Assembly (NCBI GenBank): GCA_001910725.1 | Contig: MJGA01000016.1 | Span: forward strand, 186,001-250,000 | Direction: 5' to 3' | DNA: 64,000 nt | Source of the DNA: Phanerodontia chrysosporium | Lineage: Eukaryota; Basidiomycota; Agaricomycetes; Polyporales; Phanerochaetaceae | In this document: positions 23,998 to 35,321 of the stretch, one piece after another | How the letters are laid out: each line of letters opens with the position of its first letter | Position numbering within the stretch: the first letter of the stretch is position 1 | Notes under the pieces: generated by a model | The model's input: only the letters and a program-made list of their open reading frames with translations | Database searches by the model: none | Told to the model about the DNA's origin: nothing | Position numbers and translations under genes: made by a program

Positions 23998-25653
23998 GAC
24001 GGCGCGCCTTCCCCTTCCTGGTGCTTCTGTTGTTCCGCCGTTGGATCCTCGAGTCTCGAGAGCGGGCTGTCGCGCGCTGCACCGATCTCCGTGTGCGCGC
24101 GGGCCTTGGCAGGGTGTGGATGTCCCAGAGCAGTTGCGGACGGCGGCCGGGGGCGATTTTGTTTTCTCGTGCACGCAGAACCGAGCACTTACGACAGGCC
24201 CGTAGTCACATGCAGACTCACCCATGTGTTGTTCCTCTGCCCTCTAGCGCTAGACGCTCCGCCGCAACATCCCCACGTATCTCCGGCTCCCGCCCCAGGT
24301 TGTGACACCAATCCCTTTCGGACGGACGTTCGTGTATTTTATTTGCCCTGTCGCGGTTGTGGTCTCTCCCCTTTCCGTTCGTCGTCGTCGTCGTCATCCT
24401 CACGTTGCATACCTCCCCCGCGAACCGATTGTAGGCCGTGTGCCCAGGCCCGATTCTCCATCAGAAAGAAATGAAATGTGTACGTGATGCGCTCTGGCTT
24501 CCCTCTAAATGAAGGGCAGAGTCTGACGCGGCCCAGCTGGGCGTTTTCTTTCTCCATCGCCGACGCCGAGGATGCGGGCGTGTATATGGTGTGTGTGGAC
24601 TGGCCTTCCGCCTAAACGCGAGGCGGCCAGGGCGCAAAGATTTTTTTCTTGTGCTTTGGAGCGTTGTCCGCGCTACACGGGGGTACGTCAGCGCGGCAAA
24701 TGGAAGCGTCGCGGAGGCTTTGCACCGCTCGGAGCGAGTGCATGGGTATCGCAGTCTGCCAGTCTGTGTCGCCATTTTGAAAATCATGCGCCGCACCCTG
24801 GACTGCGTCCGCGCGGCGGGCAACTCACTCTCGCGTCTGCGAGATCGGTTAGACAGTCCGACGGCGGGTCTGAACGATTAAGAGGAGCCCTGCGGCCGCG
24901 TGCGAGGCGCACACATCCGTGTACCCGGCGATGCCGAGGAGATGCGCTATTACCAGCGAAGGGGGTCGCCACCGGGCGTTTTTGTCGCCACAAGGGGGCC
25001 AAGGGCTGGGCGCTGGGCGCGCGCGTGCGAGTTTGGCGGGCGATCCCTCGTCACCGTCGACGACGACGGCAGGTCCACGGGGGGAAACATCTCAGAGAAA
25101 GCGAGGGGTGCGGTCAGTAGTGCGGTAGCCTGGCGACGAGTCAGAAGCGTGCGATCAATGTCGCAGGCCACGACGGCCGCGCGCACCACGCCACTGTGGG
25201 AGGGTGTTTGGCGCTGTTTGGGCGCCTGCTGCTGCCTTGCCTTGCCTGGGCCGTCGGCGGGGAGAATGGTGCAGGCTGATCGCCCGTGCGCTCCCGCGAT
25301 CGCCGCACCGATTGGGCGATTTTCCTCGCCGTTCCGCCCTGCGCTCGCGACGACGACCAAAATACGGGGCAGCCGCCCTCGCAGTTCCACATGCTGCCAG
25401 AGTGCACAGAGATGCCTCGTCTGCACGCGTCCAAGCGGTCCCTGTCGCGTAGGAACCACACCGGTACCCGTCCCGCCCCCAGGCTCTCGCCCAGAGCCTC
25501 TTGGAGCCCGCTCCCAACGTTAAAAACAAACAAAAAAGTTTTACAGTCAATAACAAAAAGCTTAACAGCTTACTGGCACGCGCCCGGAGCGGTTAATTGT
25601 TCGCCCTCCCCTTCCTCTCTCCCTCCTCCGCGCACGCCCTTTCTAGACCCCCT
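23998..25653. other. GC-rich gene-free stretch
   Basis: About 1.65 kb between the EST1-like gene and the DUF6534 gene. Several frames of 100-200 codons are open on both strands, as expected for GC-rich DNA, but none shows domain patterns, splice-linked continuity or a sensible start. It includes a CT-rich tract (25600-25770) leading into the next gene. I read it as 3' flank and a long upstream region. Confidence 0.5.
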
Positions 25654-25659
25654 TATAAG
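25654..25659 (+). promoter_or_regulatory. TATA box of DUF6534 gene
   Basis: TATAAG about 125 nt before ATG 25783, followed by a C/T-rich leader typical of strongly expressed fungal genes. Confidence 0.45.
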
Positions 25660-25782
25660 ACCTTCTGTCTCTGGCTGGCTCCAGTCCTACCCTCCCCCCT
25701 CCCTTCCTAATACACCCCCAGGCCCTCCGCAGATCCAGCGCAGGACCAGGTCTGCCCACCCGTCGCACACTGTAGATCCACC

Positions 25783-27399
25783 ATGGGACTGTCTGAAGGA
25801 GGACAGGTCGCTGAGGTCCTGTGAGTTCCCCCGCCCGCTCCCCCGCTCCGCTGCACGCTCGCTTACGCCTCGGCCATGTCCCCAGTGCGGGCCCCAGTTT
25901 AATTGGAATCTTCCTTAATGTAGGGTAGGTATTCCCTAAAATGGACCTGCTTGCGGGCTCCGGTCGCTCAACGCTTCGCGTAGGTTGCTCGGAGTTATGA
26001 TCACTCAGGTCAACCAGTACTACAACGCCTTCCCAAAGTGCGTACCATAAGTTCTGCTTTGCGGAGCGACGTCGCTGACCCGCGCTTTTGTGCAGGGACC
26101 CATTATGGATGAAGCTTTATGTGTGTACAGCGCCATACCAGGCCAGGCAGCCTCTGACCCCAGCATATACAGGTCGCCACTCTCCTCGTGTCCGACTGTG
26201 TAAACAGCGCGTTCAACATTGCCTGGGTGTACAACACCCTCGTCAACCAGTTCGGCAACCTCGACGCCCTCGCCTCTGCCGATTGGCGTAAGTGGCGTCG
26301 CACCATGCACGCAGCGCTTCTGGCTCACCGCCCTCGCAGTGTTCTCGTCCGAGCAGTCCATGGCAGGAATCACCTCGATGATGGTGCAATGTTTCTATGC
26401 GTGGCGGATTCAGGTCCTCACGAAGCAGTGGTGGTTGGTGGCGATCGTGGTGTTGAGTTCGCTTGTCTCCGGACGTGAGTCCCCCCTTCTCCCGGTGTCC
26501 CTCGCGCCTTGCTCACCCCCACACGACAGTGTGCGCCATTGGCACGGCCATCGGTGTCTCAATCGTCAAGGACTTTAGCAAGTTCCAGACATTGGATGTG
26601 CGTAACGCCCGCTCTCGACGTACTGGCTGCATTTAAATGACTATATGCAGGTCATTGCGCTCCCTTGGCTGATCTCCTGCACACTGTGCGACGTGCTCAT
26701 CGCCGTCGCGCTCTCTGCCTATCTGCGCAAGCACAAAACCGGCTTTGCGCACACCGACACCGTTGTCAACAAGATCATCCGATGTGAGCTCGGACCCAGC
26801 ATATATGCGCATGAGCAGTACTGATTGGCCTTGCAGCAACCGTCCAGAACGGTATGTTGACTGCATCGTTCACGATTGCGCACATCGTATCGTACCTCGC
26901 CTCCCCAACTGGCATCCACATGAGTAAGTGGCGCCGCACTTTGACCCAGTGAGCTTTGCTCAATGCACTTTTGTCTAGTTTTCAATTATGGAGTCGTCAA
27001 GCTGTGAGTACCTATTGTCTTTTTGTCTTTGACCGCATGCTCATGTTCCCTCCTAGTTACACCAACTCCGTCATGTCGAGTCTGAACTCGAGAAGAGAAT
27101 GGGTCAACTCGCTTTCGCAACATAGCTCTAGCCGCAAAGACGACGGAGCCGTACGCTTTTCCTCGTTCCTGGAGCCGCCCTAAGATGTGTTGACCGGCGT
27201 CTCTGCACTCCCATTACAGAACATGTCCAACTTCGTCACGACGAACCGCTCGATGCGCCCGCAGGTCACGATCAACGTCGAGACGCACGAGATGGTCGAC
27301 ATCGGCAACCTGCCGAAGCAGGATCCCGAGTGGCCTGACATGGTCTCCTCCGACTCGGGCAAGAGCATGCACGGCGCGCAGGAGAAGTACGCCGTATGA
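25783..27399 (+). CDS. DUF6534 seven-helix membrane protein
   Basis: Exon 1 (MGLSEGGQVAEV) splices to AGPSLIGIFLN. The intron 25925-25983 then leads to GLLGVMITQVNQYYNAFPK and DPLWMKLYV. Further exons give VATLLVSDCVNSAFNIAWVY, SMAGITSMMVQCFYAWRIQV, LKTW-like helices, VIALPWLISCTLCDVLIAVA, GMLTASFTIAHIVSYLAS and KLYTNSVMSSLNSRREW. This is the usual order of the agaricomycete DUF6534 family: an FPKD motif after TM2, S-x-FL/FYAWR in the middle, and LYxNSxxxSLNxR after the last helix. The C-terminal tail (MSNFVTTNRSMRPQVTINVE) is cytosolic. Function is unknown; these proteins are expanded in mushroom-forming fungi and may be receptor-like. Exons are 8-10 and introns about 50-60 nt. Confidence 0.85.
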
Positions 27400-28690
27400 G
27401 ACGGTCACCCCTCGACCCCTCTCCCTGCTCGCGCCCCTCGCTGCGCGCAGCGCCTCCGAAACTCTGGACTCGGTTCATAGACTCGTGTGGATGTACGATT
27501 ACGCTCCCGCTGGCCAGGAGGGTCAGGCGCACCTATCTACCTTTCCTAATGTATCCCACACACTCGTTTGGCCCCCAAATGCTACTCGCGGCCGCGCGCG
27601 GCCCCGACCTATCTATTTCTTTGGATTTCATTTTGGATTAGGAAAACCTTGCTCATGTCTCCGTAGTTTGTTAGCCTTTCTCATCCCCCGCTCTGCCCGC
27701 TCTGGTACCCATGGACTAGCCCGCAGCCGCCCTTGTCTTCGTTAGTATGCTCCCATTATGCTGTCGTCGTGTAGCCGTGAATAATCGCCCGTTTGCGTAT
27801 TACGCGCGCGCGCGTGTGTGTGCGTGCGTGTGCGAGAGACCGGGGCCGTCGCGTCCTGTGCCGCGGGGGGCAAAGAGGGCGACGGGCGGCGCCCTGGGCC
27901 AGGGGCGCGACCCCCGCCCTCGCGTAACTGATCGCTCGCACCACTCGCACGCGCACGCACAGGCCCCCAGACGCGTGATACGCTTCGCCCCCGGCAGAAC
28001 CGAGCAGCGGAGGCACCGGTGCCCGCGAGGCACCTCGAACGCCGCGTCGCGACGGGCCCAGCTCTGCGTCGCGACGGGCGCACCTCGAGTGCGAGCGCGG
28101 CGCGCGGGCTGCGGCCGACGGCCGCCCTCGCACACGCAGAGCGGGCACAACTGGCACGCAGGGGGGAGCGCACGACAGTGCGCCATAGGAATCTTCCACA
28201 ATTTTTTTTTTCTCTCTTCTGCTTCTCGTCGCTGTTGGCGGCGGGGGCGCGGCGCGAGAAGCAGCAGTGCAGCCCTGTCGATGGGTTTTCTGATGCGAGT
28301 CGACCCACTGCGCGACCTCTTTTTTTTGGAGGGTGCCCACCCCCGCGACGCGGCGGCGACCGACGGCGAGTGGCTCGTGCGCGTGCAGAGGAGGGTTCTT
28401 ATAGCCCCGAGGGCCTCGCCCCGCGGACAGCAGGTACCACGCAGACACGCACGAAAAACAGTTTACACGGACAGCGGGCGAATGGCATTTGCATAATGAA
28501 ATCAAGAAGTACATGTCCCCGGAAAATAAGACGACGCGGCGTGATGGAGTATGGAGTCCGCGGTGTGCACTGGGCACACCGCTGTGCGCAACGGCGAAGG
28601 CAAAACCGTATTGTGGGGTCGCAGCAGCGGCCGACGGCGCGCTGCGCAGGGCACGCTTAACTTACATGTCTACGGTGACCCGGTGTTTTT
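27400..28690. other. GC-rich gene-free stretch with simple repeats
   Basis: 1.3 kb between the 3' ends of two convergent genes. High GC, many overlapping open frames on both strands, several poly-T/poly-A runs (28201-28212, 28320-28328) and an alternating purine-pyrimidine tract. No exon can be supported. Confidence 0.5.
27802..27834. repeat. (CG)n(TG)n dinucleotide tract
   Basis: 33 nt of alternating purine-pyrimidine sequence, CG repeats passing into TG repeats. Such tracts can form Z-DNA and are prone to length change. Confidence 0.8.
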
Positions 28691-31600
28691 CTAGTCGTCG
28701 TCGGACTCGTCGTCGTGCCCACCGTGCTTGAAGAGCGCCATGAGGTCGTCGAGGCCTAGCTTCATGTTCTTCATCTTGTCTCCAGACAACGCGGCCGCGG
28801 CGAGGGCGCGCTTCTTCTCTTGCAGCTGCCGGGGCCGACACGTCAGTGCTCCTACTCTGAGACATTCCCTGCCGGGAAACGCACCTCCAGGATCCGCTCT
28901 TCGACGGTGCCCGGGACCGAGAGCTTGTGAATGTTCACCGTCCGCTTCTGGCCCAGGCGGTGCGCGCGATCGAATGCCTGGTCCTCAAGTGCGGGGTTCC
29001 ACCACAGGTCGACGAGAATGACGTTGTTGCAGCAGGTGAGGTTCAGGCCCGTGCTGCCGGCCTTGAACGAGATGAGGATGATGCGCGTGCTGGAGCTGCT
29101 CTTAATCTTCCGCAGGGCCTCCTCACGGTCCGGCTTGGACATCGAGCCATCGTCTGGGAAACACCAATCAGGGTGCAGATATTGCAGGCGGACACGACGT
29201 CACTTACAGCGCACGTACTTGTAGCCATCGGCCTTGAGGAACGGCTCGATCAAGTCCAGCATCGACGTGAACTGTGAGAATATGATCGTCTTCTCCCCTT
29301 CCCCGCGCTCCTCGATCTCCCCAAGCAAGTCGAGGATCTTGCGGATCTTTGCAGAGCTTGGAGGCAAGTGCGCGTTGACGCCGAGGGCCTTGCGGCTCGC
29401 CTTGTCGACGATCTCCTGGCATGATGAGCAATGCTCATCGTCTTTGCTGCTCTGGTTGCTCGGTGTTAATCTGTGCCGCTTGTGAGATCGTATCGCCCGG
29501 GAAGAGATAGTGAACGCACGCTTTCTGACACATCTGGCACCGTTTCGTCGTTCCGGAGAGGCCCATGCCACCCATGAGGTCGGCGAGCTCGTCGGCGTCA
29601 TCATCGATGTCCTTCTCGTTTTTCGCTGCCTTCGGCTCAACCGCTTCCTTGTCCTTCCTGTAGTCTTGCGACACCAGGGAGGGATGGTTGCACGCTTCCG
29701 GCGTATCGTCAGTGCTCGTTCGGTGCGGACATTGCTCCCGCCTTACCTTGACGGAGACGCAGCAGCAAAACGAGCATGCTAGTGTAGTTCTTAGACATAT
29801 CGCCCTGACGCTGCAGCGTCTCAAGGCGGTCCTGCACAAGCGTCTCGATGTTCTCATAGAAGTGCTGCTCCTCAGGGTCGAACTTGCAGTGGACATTGTT
29901 GACGAGACGGTCTGGCAGCTCTATGAGGGGCTTGCCGTTGAGTATGGTGTTCTTTGTCCGTCGAAGCATACAGGCGTTCAGCACCACCTACGATAAATGT
30001 TGTGAGGTTTGATTCTGCAGCGAAAGTGTCGCCGACTTACGTGCAAACGCTTGATTGCCCGTTGAGGCCTTCCATTCTTGATCGGCTGAGCTATTGCAAC
30101 CTTGAACTCGTTCCAGTCATCGAGCGGTTTCAGGTGCAGGAACTTCAGCAGAGAATACAACTCCTCGACGTTGTTTTGCATGGGAGTGCCTGTCAAGCAC
30201 CAACGGTACTTTGCGTCTAGAGCATGGCACGCCTGAGCGCTCTTTGTCGCCCTGTTTTTGATGTTGTGGGCTTCGTCTGTACCAGTAAAAGGTCAGAGAT
30301 CTCCCTTTGTACATGAAGGGAACTCGTAGCGCACCGAGAACAATTCGCCACCACTTCACCCGGAAGAGTGCGTCTTTCTTCTTCTGAGTACGCGTAGTTG
30401 ACTTCTTCTGGAGGTTGCGTCTAAATTCTTCTTCGCTATCCTCGTCCTCCGAGTCCACAGGAGTCTGTGAGGCCTTCCCCTTCCCCTTGCCTTTACCCTC
30501 GTCTTTTGTTTCTGGAGCATAGACACCGTGTTCGCTAGCCACGATCGTGTAAGATGTGATGACCACATCCGCTGCCTTCAATATCGCAGGGTCTGCACAC
30601 GTCGCAATCAGATAGGTTATATACCAACAACAACGAAGAGTACTACATACCCGTAGTTCGGCTCTGTCCATGGTGTTCGATGACTGAGAGCCCTTCGGCC
30701 ATTTTCTTGATTTCCGCTGCCCATTGGCTCACGACAGCCACGGGACACACAACCCTACGCACCAGGTGAGCGTTATATGAGAACCGCAGGAAAGGACTCA
30801 CAGTGTAGTCTTTGCAAAGCCTGCTTTGCGTCCAGCATCGTCTCTTCGTCCCTCGACTATACGCGTAATAGTTTGAATGGTCTTTCCGAGACTAGCAGAG
30901 CAAAGTTAGATGAGCAGGATGATGTATTGGATGGTGTATACCCCATGTCATCAGCAAGGATACCGCCAGAGCGTTTGCCTTGTTCACGTTCCGCCATCCA
31001 CTTACGCCCAATGACTTGATGAGGAAGCAACTTAATCCCGTCTTTGAATCCAGGGACAATCGCTTCTGACATATCGATGTCCTGATTTATGCTGCTTCCG
31101 ACGTCGGCCATGAGGTCCTGAAGAGCCTTCTCTGCGTCCTCCTTTGAGACGGCATATTCATACGTGTTCTCGACAGCACGTAGATCAAAGTCTTCGTAAG
31201 TCTTCTCGACTACCGGCCGCGGAATGTTTCGGTTCGATGGTACAGCAATGGGGGTAGGTGGCGTAGGTCTTGCTCCGCCACCTTTGATGAGAGAGTCGAG
31301 GGGCCGTATGCGGTCCTGTTTCGACGGATCCATGAACGGTCTAGTCTTGCTAGCAGGTACAGGTGTTTTGGGAAAGTCGGTTTTGTCGTTGCGCGGGAGA
31401 AGGGGTAAGGGCCTATTCACAAGTCAAAGAAAAGCCCAGAGGACGAGCAAGGTCCTGTATACCTGCTTTCTTCGTCCTCTGAATCAGATATGACGATAGT
31501 AGAGGCCTTGCTAGAGGCCTGAGTGGATGGACGACTATCAAGAATTTCCTCTACAAAGCCTTCTGAGCCGTCACTGCCAGCGGATTCAGAGGAGATAGAC

Positions 31601-31906
31601 TGTCAAACATGAGGTATATATACGTGTGAGGGCGAGGCAACCTAGACCTGTCAGAATTACGTACAATGACAGATGGAGGCCTTTCGCGTTGCTGATTGAC
31701 TCTTGCCGCAAACTCCCCGGGGGGAAAGAGATCATTTCCTAGCGCGAGCCTCTTCCGCCTGGCGACCCGAGATCAGTACCAGGTTACACGCGATTAACGC
31801 GAAATGAGTGCATGGCTGTGTACGCAAAGACTGTCGTACGCGAGCAAATACAATCTCAAAGTGTGTATTGATCAGCACATGGGTGAGAAGAACTTACATT
31901 GCCTCC
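28691..31906 (-). CDS. SNF2-family DNA translocase, RAD5/RAD16/ULS1-like
   Basis: Starts at ATG 31906 (MEAM, then a GTAAGT intron) and runs through about ten exons to TAG 28691. Helicase motifs in order: GFKDGIKLLPHQVIGRKWM (Q motif), GGILADDMG spliced to LGKTIQTI (Walker A), VVCPVAVVSQWAAEIKK, ADVVITSYTIV, DEAHNIKN (Walker B), WCLTGTPMQNNVEELYSLL, then ACNHPSLVSQDY, IIFSQFTSMLDLI, ILISFKAGSTGLNL and AFDRAHRLGQKRTV. Between the two lobes two CxxC pairs (CQMCQK and CSSCQE) look like a reduced RING finger, as in the RAD5/RAD16/ULS1 branch. The tail is acidic (HDDESDDD). Likely role: ATP-driven chromatin or SUMO/ubiquitin-linked protein remodelling in DNA repair; the exact orthologue is uncertain. 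Confidence 0.88.
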
Positions 31907-32337
31907 ATGTTATGCGAGTGGGTGGTGGTTGAGAAGAACAAGGTAGCTTCCGCGACGCATCAGGTTCGTCAATGAACCGCGCTTTCACGTGACCGCACAC
32001 GACCCCGCGTAAGCGCGCAATGGAGGCTTCGCGCTTGAACTTATTCTTGCAGTCTTTTCCCGCTCGCTTCGCCTCGACGTGCAGGAGCCACCGGAGCATC
32101 CCCGAGCCTACTCATCTTATTTTCCACAGCCTAACGTCGTCGTCGACGACCTTGCATCCTCAAACGAGCACCGACAACAACCCACAAGTGCCCATGCAGA
32201 ATCGCGCTTGCCTGCGCTTCAATCATCAACCTAATGAAGTGTCTACAGCCCGTGCCTCGACATAATAGATCCTGCTCGAGGCCCCGCTTCCCCGCACATA
32301 CATCGCGAAGTCACCGGGCTAAAGCCGAGCCAACCAC
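31907..32337. other. Intergenic, CBM1 gene 1 to SNF2 gene
   Basis: 430 nt holding the SNF2 promoter and the 3' flank of the CBM1 gene. No gene seen. Confidence 0.4.
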
Positions 32338-33240
32338 TCACGACGTGGGGTAAGGACCGGTGTACGCATGGATCGTTTCGTCCGCGCAGCCCGCAGGTGT
32401 ATTGTAGCTGTAAGGCCCGAGGTTGACGTAGAGTAACTTGTTCCCAGCGGCGTCTGGACAAACGAGCCACGCCTAACCAAATATTAGTGAGTATGAATGT
32501 TGCAACCCCCCTCGTTTCACTTACGTTGTCCTGCGGCCGCGACACAGCTGGACTACTCCATTCGACCGTATCTCCTCCCCATACGAAACTACCCAGCGTC
32601 CGGAGTGGTAGCTCATGATACTGCAAGCTTCACGGCCGAGGAGTTTGTTGGGGGCTCAACGTGCGCGTAGAGGATAGTTCCGCCAGGAACCATCTGCTGG
32701 AGCTGCCCGTTTACGATCTGGAACTGAGCAGCATCTACAGGCTCTCCCAGGACAGCAGATCCCACAGAGTTTTTGGACTGGGATCTCAAGTACTTGTGGA
32801 AGTTTGGATCCTTCTACACTGGCTGTCAGAATACTATGAGACAGCACCACAAGACTGGACGTACGACTGCACGAATGAAGGCATCGCCACCGATCAGGGT
32901 TGGCGTCGTCCCCGGGGCGGTGCTTGTGCTAGTCGAAGACACTCCTCCAGGCAAAGAAGATACCGAGGAGATGGAGGCTGTGGTGCTTCTGGTGCTCGAC
33001 GCGCTCGATTTGCCTTGCAAGCACTGAGAGTAGTAGGGGTTGGATACTGTACAGACCCAGCCGGCTGGACATATCGTCGGGCCAGTCCATCCTATTCCAC
33101 CACACTGCAAACGTAGTCAGTATCTCTCAAAGCGTATGTGGACTCGTGTTAGCATACCTGACCCAAGCTGGTGCGGTTTGCGCAGCTACGCCTGTAGCCA
33201 AGTACACAGCGCTGATGGCCAATGTAAGAGCTCTACCCAT
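32338..33240 (-). CDS. Secreted CBM1 protein with uncharacterised C-terminal domain, copy 1
   Basis: The signal peptide is [20 protein letters not shown] followed by QTAP. Next comes an N-terminal fungal cellulose-binding module ([18 protein letters not shown]...NPYYSQC, with the conserved cysteines and aromatics). A Ser/Thr linker leads to a domain of about 150 residues: [75 protein letters not shown] and [20 protein letters not shown], ending TGPYPTS. The domain is not one I can name as a glycoside hydrolase or LPMO. Exon 1 ends one base short relative to copy 2 (TTGGGTCAG versus TGGGGTCAG near 33207-33215), which shifts the frame at the first intron. Probably plant cell-wall related and extracellular. 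Confidence 0.75.
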
Positions 33241-33291
33241 GTTCCGCTTCAGCTCCAGCTCGTTGCCCACGTTATTGCTGGGGTGGAGCAC

Positions 33292-33299
33292 CTTTTATA
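33292..33299 (-). promoter_or_regulatory. TATA box of CBM1 gene 1
   Basis: TATAAAAG on the minus strand, 52-59 nt upstream of ATG 33240. Confidence 0.55.
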
Positions 33300-33833
33300 T
33301 GATCATCGAATTCTGCTGACCGAGCAATAGCCTATATTTCGGTGTGCACATGACCATGTTACAAGTCGCGTTGAAACTGAGCAAAGGCCTGCGAACGAGA
33401 TGTTGTCGGGCAGTGGCATTGCGAGCATGGCCTCTACGTCGACGGACACTGGCGACCTGGGCAAATGTTACGAAACGGTCACGTAGACACCCATGACGAG
33501 GTGTGAGGCGACAGAGTGCGACTATCACGGCGTAAACTTGTCCTGCACGCTGTGCTAACGCTGCTTGGCAGAGCCTTGCTAGTACATTCGTCGGCACACG
33601 CAGGCACACGCAGGTCGTCTGGCTGTCATGTTGCACCCGGTGAGCTTCCGACTACCGCTCTGCTCCAAGACCGTGAGCACACTTATAAGCAAAGAGTACT
33701 TAAGACTATCCTTCACAAAATTTGCAGCGCCATACTGGTAATCATTGGAGATAAGGAGACAAAAGACGTGGATTTTTTGAACGCTAGCTGCCGTACGTAC
33801 GCGGTTCCCAGCGGTCTGCCGCAGTACCAAACC
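33300..33833. other. Spacer between the two CBM1 genes
   Basis: About 530 nt; upstream region of copy 1 and 3' flank of copy 2. No coding signal. Confidence 0.4.
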
Positions 33834-34748
33834 TTAGGATGTGGGGTAAGGGCCAGTGTAGGCGTGGATGGTCTCGTCTGCACATCCCGCGGGGGTGTTG
33901 TAGTCGTACGGACCAAGGTTGACGAACAGCAGCTTGTTTCCGGCAGCATCGGGGCAGACGAGCCACGCCTATTCGCAAACACGTGTAAGCTCACGTCGAA
34001 AGTCAGCGAACACGGCCCAACTCACGTTGTTCTGTGGGCGAGTGACTGTCGTGCTGCTCCACTCGACTGTGTCGCCACCCCACACGAAGGAGCCGAGAGT
34101 ATCGGGCGTTGTCTTCCAGGACACGGCGAGCTTCACAACGGATGAGTTGGCTGGCGGCTCGACGTTGGCGTACAACACGGTGCTTCCGGGAGACACCTGC
34201 ATGAGCTGGCCGTTCGCGATTTGGAACTGCGCGGCATCAACGGGGTCGCCCAGGACTGCGGGTCCGGGCTGGCCGATGGTCTCGGAACGGAGGTACTGGT
34301 GGAAGTTCGGGTCCTCCTGCATGGCCCGACATCAGAATATAGAGGAGGAGGCTAGACTTCTGCACGTACCACTGCGCGAATGAAAGAATCGCCGGCTATA
34401 AGGGTAGGCGTGGTGCCTGGTGCGGCACTAGAGACGGTTGGGGATCCTCCTGCTGGGACCGACGAAACGGAACTAGGAGAGCTTGGAGCGCTTGAAGGTG
34501 GTGGTGGGGGTGCAGTGCCTTGAAGACATTGCGAGTAGTATGGGTTGGAAACTGTGCAGACCCAGCCTGAGGGACAGGTTGTCGGACCGGTCCATCCTTG
34601 TCCGCCGCACTGAGGAGACATGCTTAGGTTTGCATCAGAATGATAGAATAAATCGCGTTACCTGACCCCACTGAGGCGCGGTCTGGGCAGCAACGCCGGC
34701 CGCCAAACACAAAGCACCGGCCAGAGATGCAAAAAAGGCCCTAGTCAT
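33834..34748 (-). CDS. Secreted CBM1 protein with uncharacterised C-terminal domain, copy 2
   Basis: Signal peptide [21 protein letters not shown], then QTAPQWGQ spliced (intron 34610-34661, GTAACG...TCCTCAG) to [18 protein letters not shown] and NPYYSQC, a complete CBM1. A proline/serine linker ([14 protein letters not shown]) follows. The same C-terminal domain as in copy 1 reads [86 protein letters not shown] and [20 protein letters not shown], ending TGPYPTS with TAA at 33834. All frames are intact, so this copy is the better template. Likely secreted, cellulose-targeted; catalytic activity unknown. Confidence 0.8.
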
Positions 34749-34794
34749 GATTCCGGTATGCTTGGGTCTGAGGGATGTCAGTTCCATAGATCAC

Positions 34795-34801
34795 TATATA
34801 T
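34795..34801 (-). promoter_or_regulatory. TATA box of CBM1 gene 2
   Basis: TATATAG-type element (minus strand) 47-53 nt upstream of ATG 34748, the same spacing as for copy 1. Confidence 0.55.
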
Positions 34802-35321
34802 GCGCACACAAAAGAGCGCTGCACCGAGCTATAGGCTATATTTCGGGAAGCACATGATGCGCTGCACTTCGCGTCGGGAGTAGGTGAAAGGCGTGCAGCC
34901 GGATTTTTATCGGGTAGGGAAAGCGAGGATGCCTCTGATGACGACCATCACCGAATTGAGGCAGAAATACGGAGGACAACTTGTACTCGTGACGGGTGTG
35001 GATATTAGAAGAAAATGTCGCGCTCGCCTGAGACGGCCCTGGCAGCTCTTCTGACGCTTCGCACAGCACGTTAAGCGTAGTTGTCGGCATATGGCTGCAT
35101 AGCATGCTGCGATATTCCTGAGGGTGTGTCCGGCGAGCCACCGACGGATGCCTGAGATAGAACGATGCGAACGTCGACAAACCAGCGACATACCTGCGAA
35201 CACCAACCATGCAAGCTTGCAGGACGGAGGCACGCCATTGTCTGATGTGAAATAGGTGTGTTGACAAGTAGTCTTCACTGGAACATCCTACCTAAGCTAT
35301 GTCATAGTTACCCCGCGCCCA
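34802..35321. other. Intergenic, amidase 3' side
   Basis: About 520 nt; the open minus-strand frames here (34836-35278) lack any family pattern and overlap each other. I call no gene. Confidence 0.4.

Noticed and set aside
24572..25523. Overlapping 182- and 207-codon plus-strand frames
   Set aside because: High GC makes long frames common; no domain, no exon chain, and composition (Arg/Gly/Ala) fits random GC-rich sequence.
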